A stretch of 64,000 nucleotides of DNA from Mycobacterium barrassiae. Its GTDB lineage: Bacteria; Actinomycetota; Actinomycetes; Mycobacteriales; Mycobacteriaceae. A program made the translations under genes and the position numbers. Shown piece after piece: positions 63,827 to 64,000 of this stretch. Each line of letters starts with the position of its first letter. Within the stretch, counting starts at the first letter, position 1. The stretch lies in contig NZ_JACKUK010000028.1 of the NCBI RefSeq assembly GCF_025822765.1, positions 62,001 to 126,000 of the forward strand, in the 5' to 3' direction. The notes under the pieces were generated by a model that was given only the letters and a program-made list of their open reading frames with translations, searched no databases and was not told the origin of the DNA.

Positions 63827-64000
63827 ATGGCTGGTAAGCAGGGGCTCGACGACGGCGAACAGGCCGCCTGGCGCAGCTTCGTCGAGATGCATCATCTCCT
63901 CGAACGCCATCTGGCCCGACGCCTGCAGCGCGAGTTCGGTCTGTCGGGCGCCGACTATGAGGTCCTGGTGAATCTCTCCGAATCTCCCCAGGGCCGAATG
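63827..64000 (+). CDS. MarR-family transcriptional regulator (3' end beyond the window)
   Basis: The first 58 codons of a gene cut by the window edge. The product starts MAGKQGLDDGEQAAWRSFVE, continues with helices (MHHLLERHLARRLQREFGLS) and reaches ADYEVLVNLSESPQGRM, the beginning of the winged-helix domain in MarR proteins. Divergent from the NmrA-like gene, with two palindromes between. The rest of the DNA-binding domain is not seen, so the family call rests on the N-terminal helices and the beginning of the HTH. Confidence 0.75.
   Translation, partial: MAGKQGLDDGEQAAWRSFVEMHHLLERHLARRLQREFGLSGADYEVLVNLSESPQGRM

Overview
This window looks like a chromosomal segment of a non-tuberculous mycobacterium (Mycobacterium/Mycolicibacterium type). 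It is GC-rich with very high GC at third codon positions. It carries lineage-typical genes: pncA, treS-mak and glgX, a HadA-HadB-type fused dehydratase, an MmpS-MmpL pair, EspC/EspA-like type VII secretion substrates, an F420-type LLM oxidoreductase, a Tat-exported GH16 protein and many acyl-CoA genes. No rRNA, tRNA, CRISPR array, IS element, integrase or phage gene was seen. The first and last genes are cut by the window edges. Family names come from reading the translated sequences; no database search was run.

Layout. 1-3.1 kb: four membrane or lipoprotein genes overlapping by 4 nt each, then pncA. 3.1-11.5 kb: enoyl-CoA hydratase, glgX, a TetR regulator, two small conserved genes, and mak-treS, which makes maltose-1-phosphate from trehalose; glgX would trim alpha-glucan. 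11.5-17.6 kb: an orphan four-gene locus of type VII secretion-associated proteins without any secretion machinery, followed by a start-less gene remnant. 17.6-23.2 kb: an acyl-CoA degradation operon (two acyl-CoA dehydrogenases, a double-domain CoA transferase, a LysR regulator). 23.2-24.9 kb: a divergent SDR/TetR pair with twin operators. 24.9-34.9 kb: a DExH helicase and assorted enzymes, lipoproteins and a transporter. 34.9-38.5 kb: two convergent stress operons (zinc alcohol dehydrogenase with a membrane protein; Mn catalase, hemerythrin and a 43-residue protein), each with a SigF-type promoter. 38.5-43.5 kb: a six-gene MoxR/DUF58/VWA cluster. 43.6-49.0 kb: thioesterase, phosphoesterase, lipoprotein, amidase, NTF2-like protein and enoyl-CoA hydratase. 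49.0-50.7 kb: an internally deleted CoA-ligase-like pseudogene and two TenA-like genes. 50.9-56.2 kb: the fused dehydratase, mmpL-mmpS, and a divergent TetR gene with two operator-like palindromes. 56.2-60.6 kb: NDH-2-like oxidoreductase, a small acidic protein, an ECF42-like sigma factor with its DGPF partner, and a GH5-like secreted hydrolase. 60.7-64 kb: haloalkane dehalogenase with a zinc-ribbon protein, an HD protein, and a divergent NmrA/MarR pair with two identical operator palindromes.

Regulation is unusually readable here. Several divergent promoters carry paired inverted repeats, two operons share a SigF-type promoter with the same spacing, and the ECF/DGPF operon has a fitting ECF42-type promoter. 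A 49-bp palindromic repeat lies directly behind two unrelated genes in the same orientation. The least explained parts are the type VII substrate locus (11.9-17.3 kb), the coding-like remnant at 17.3-17.55 kb, and the repeat.
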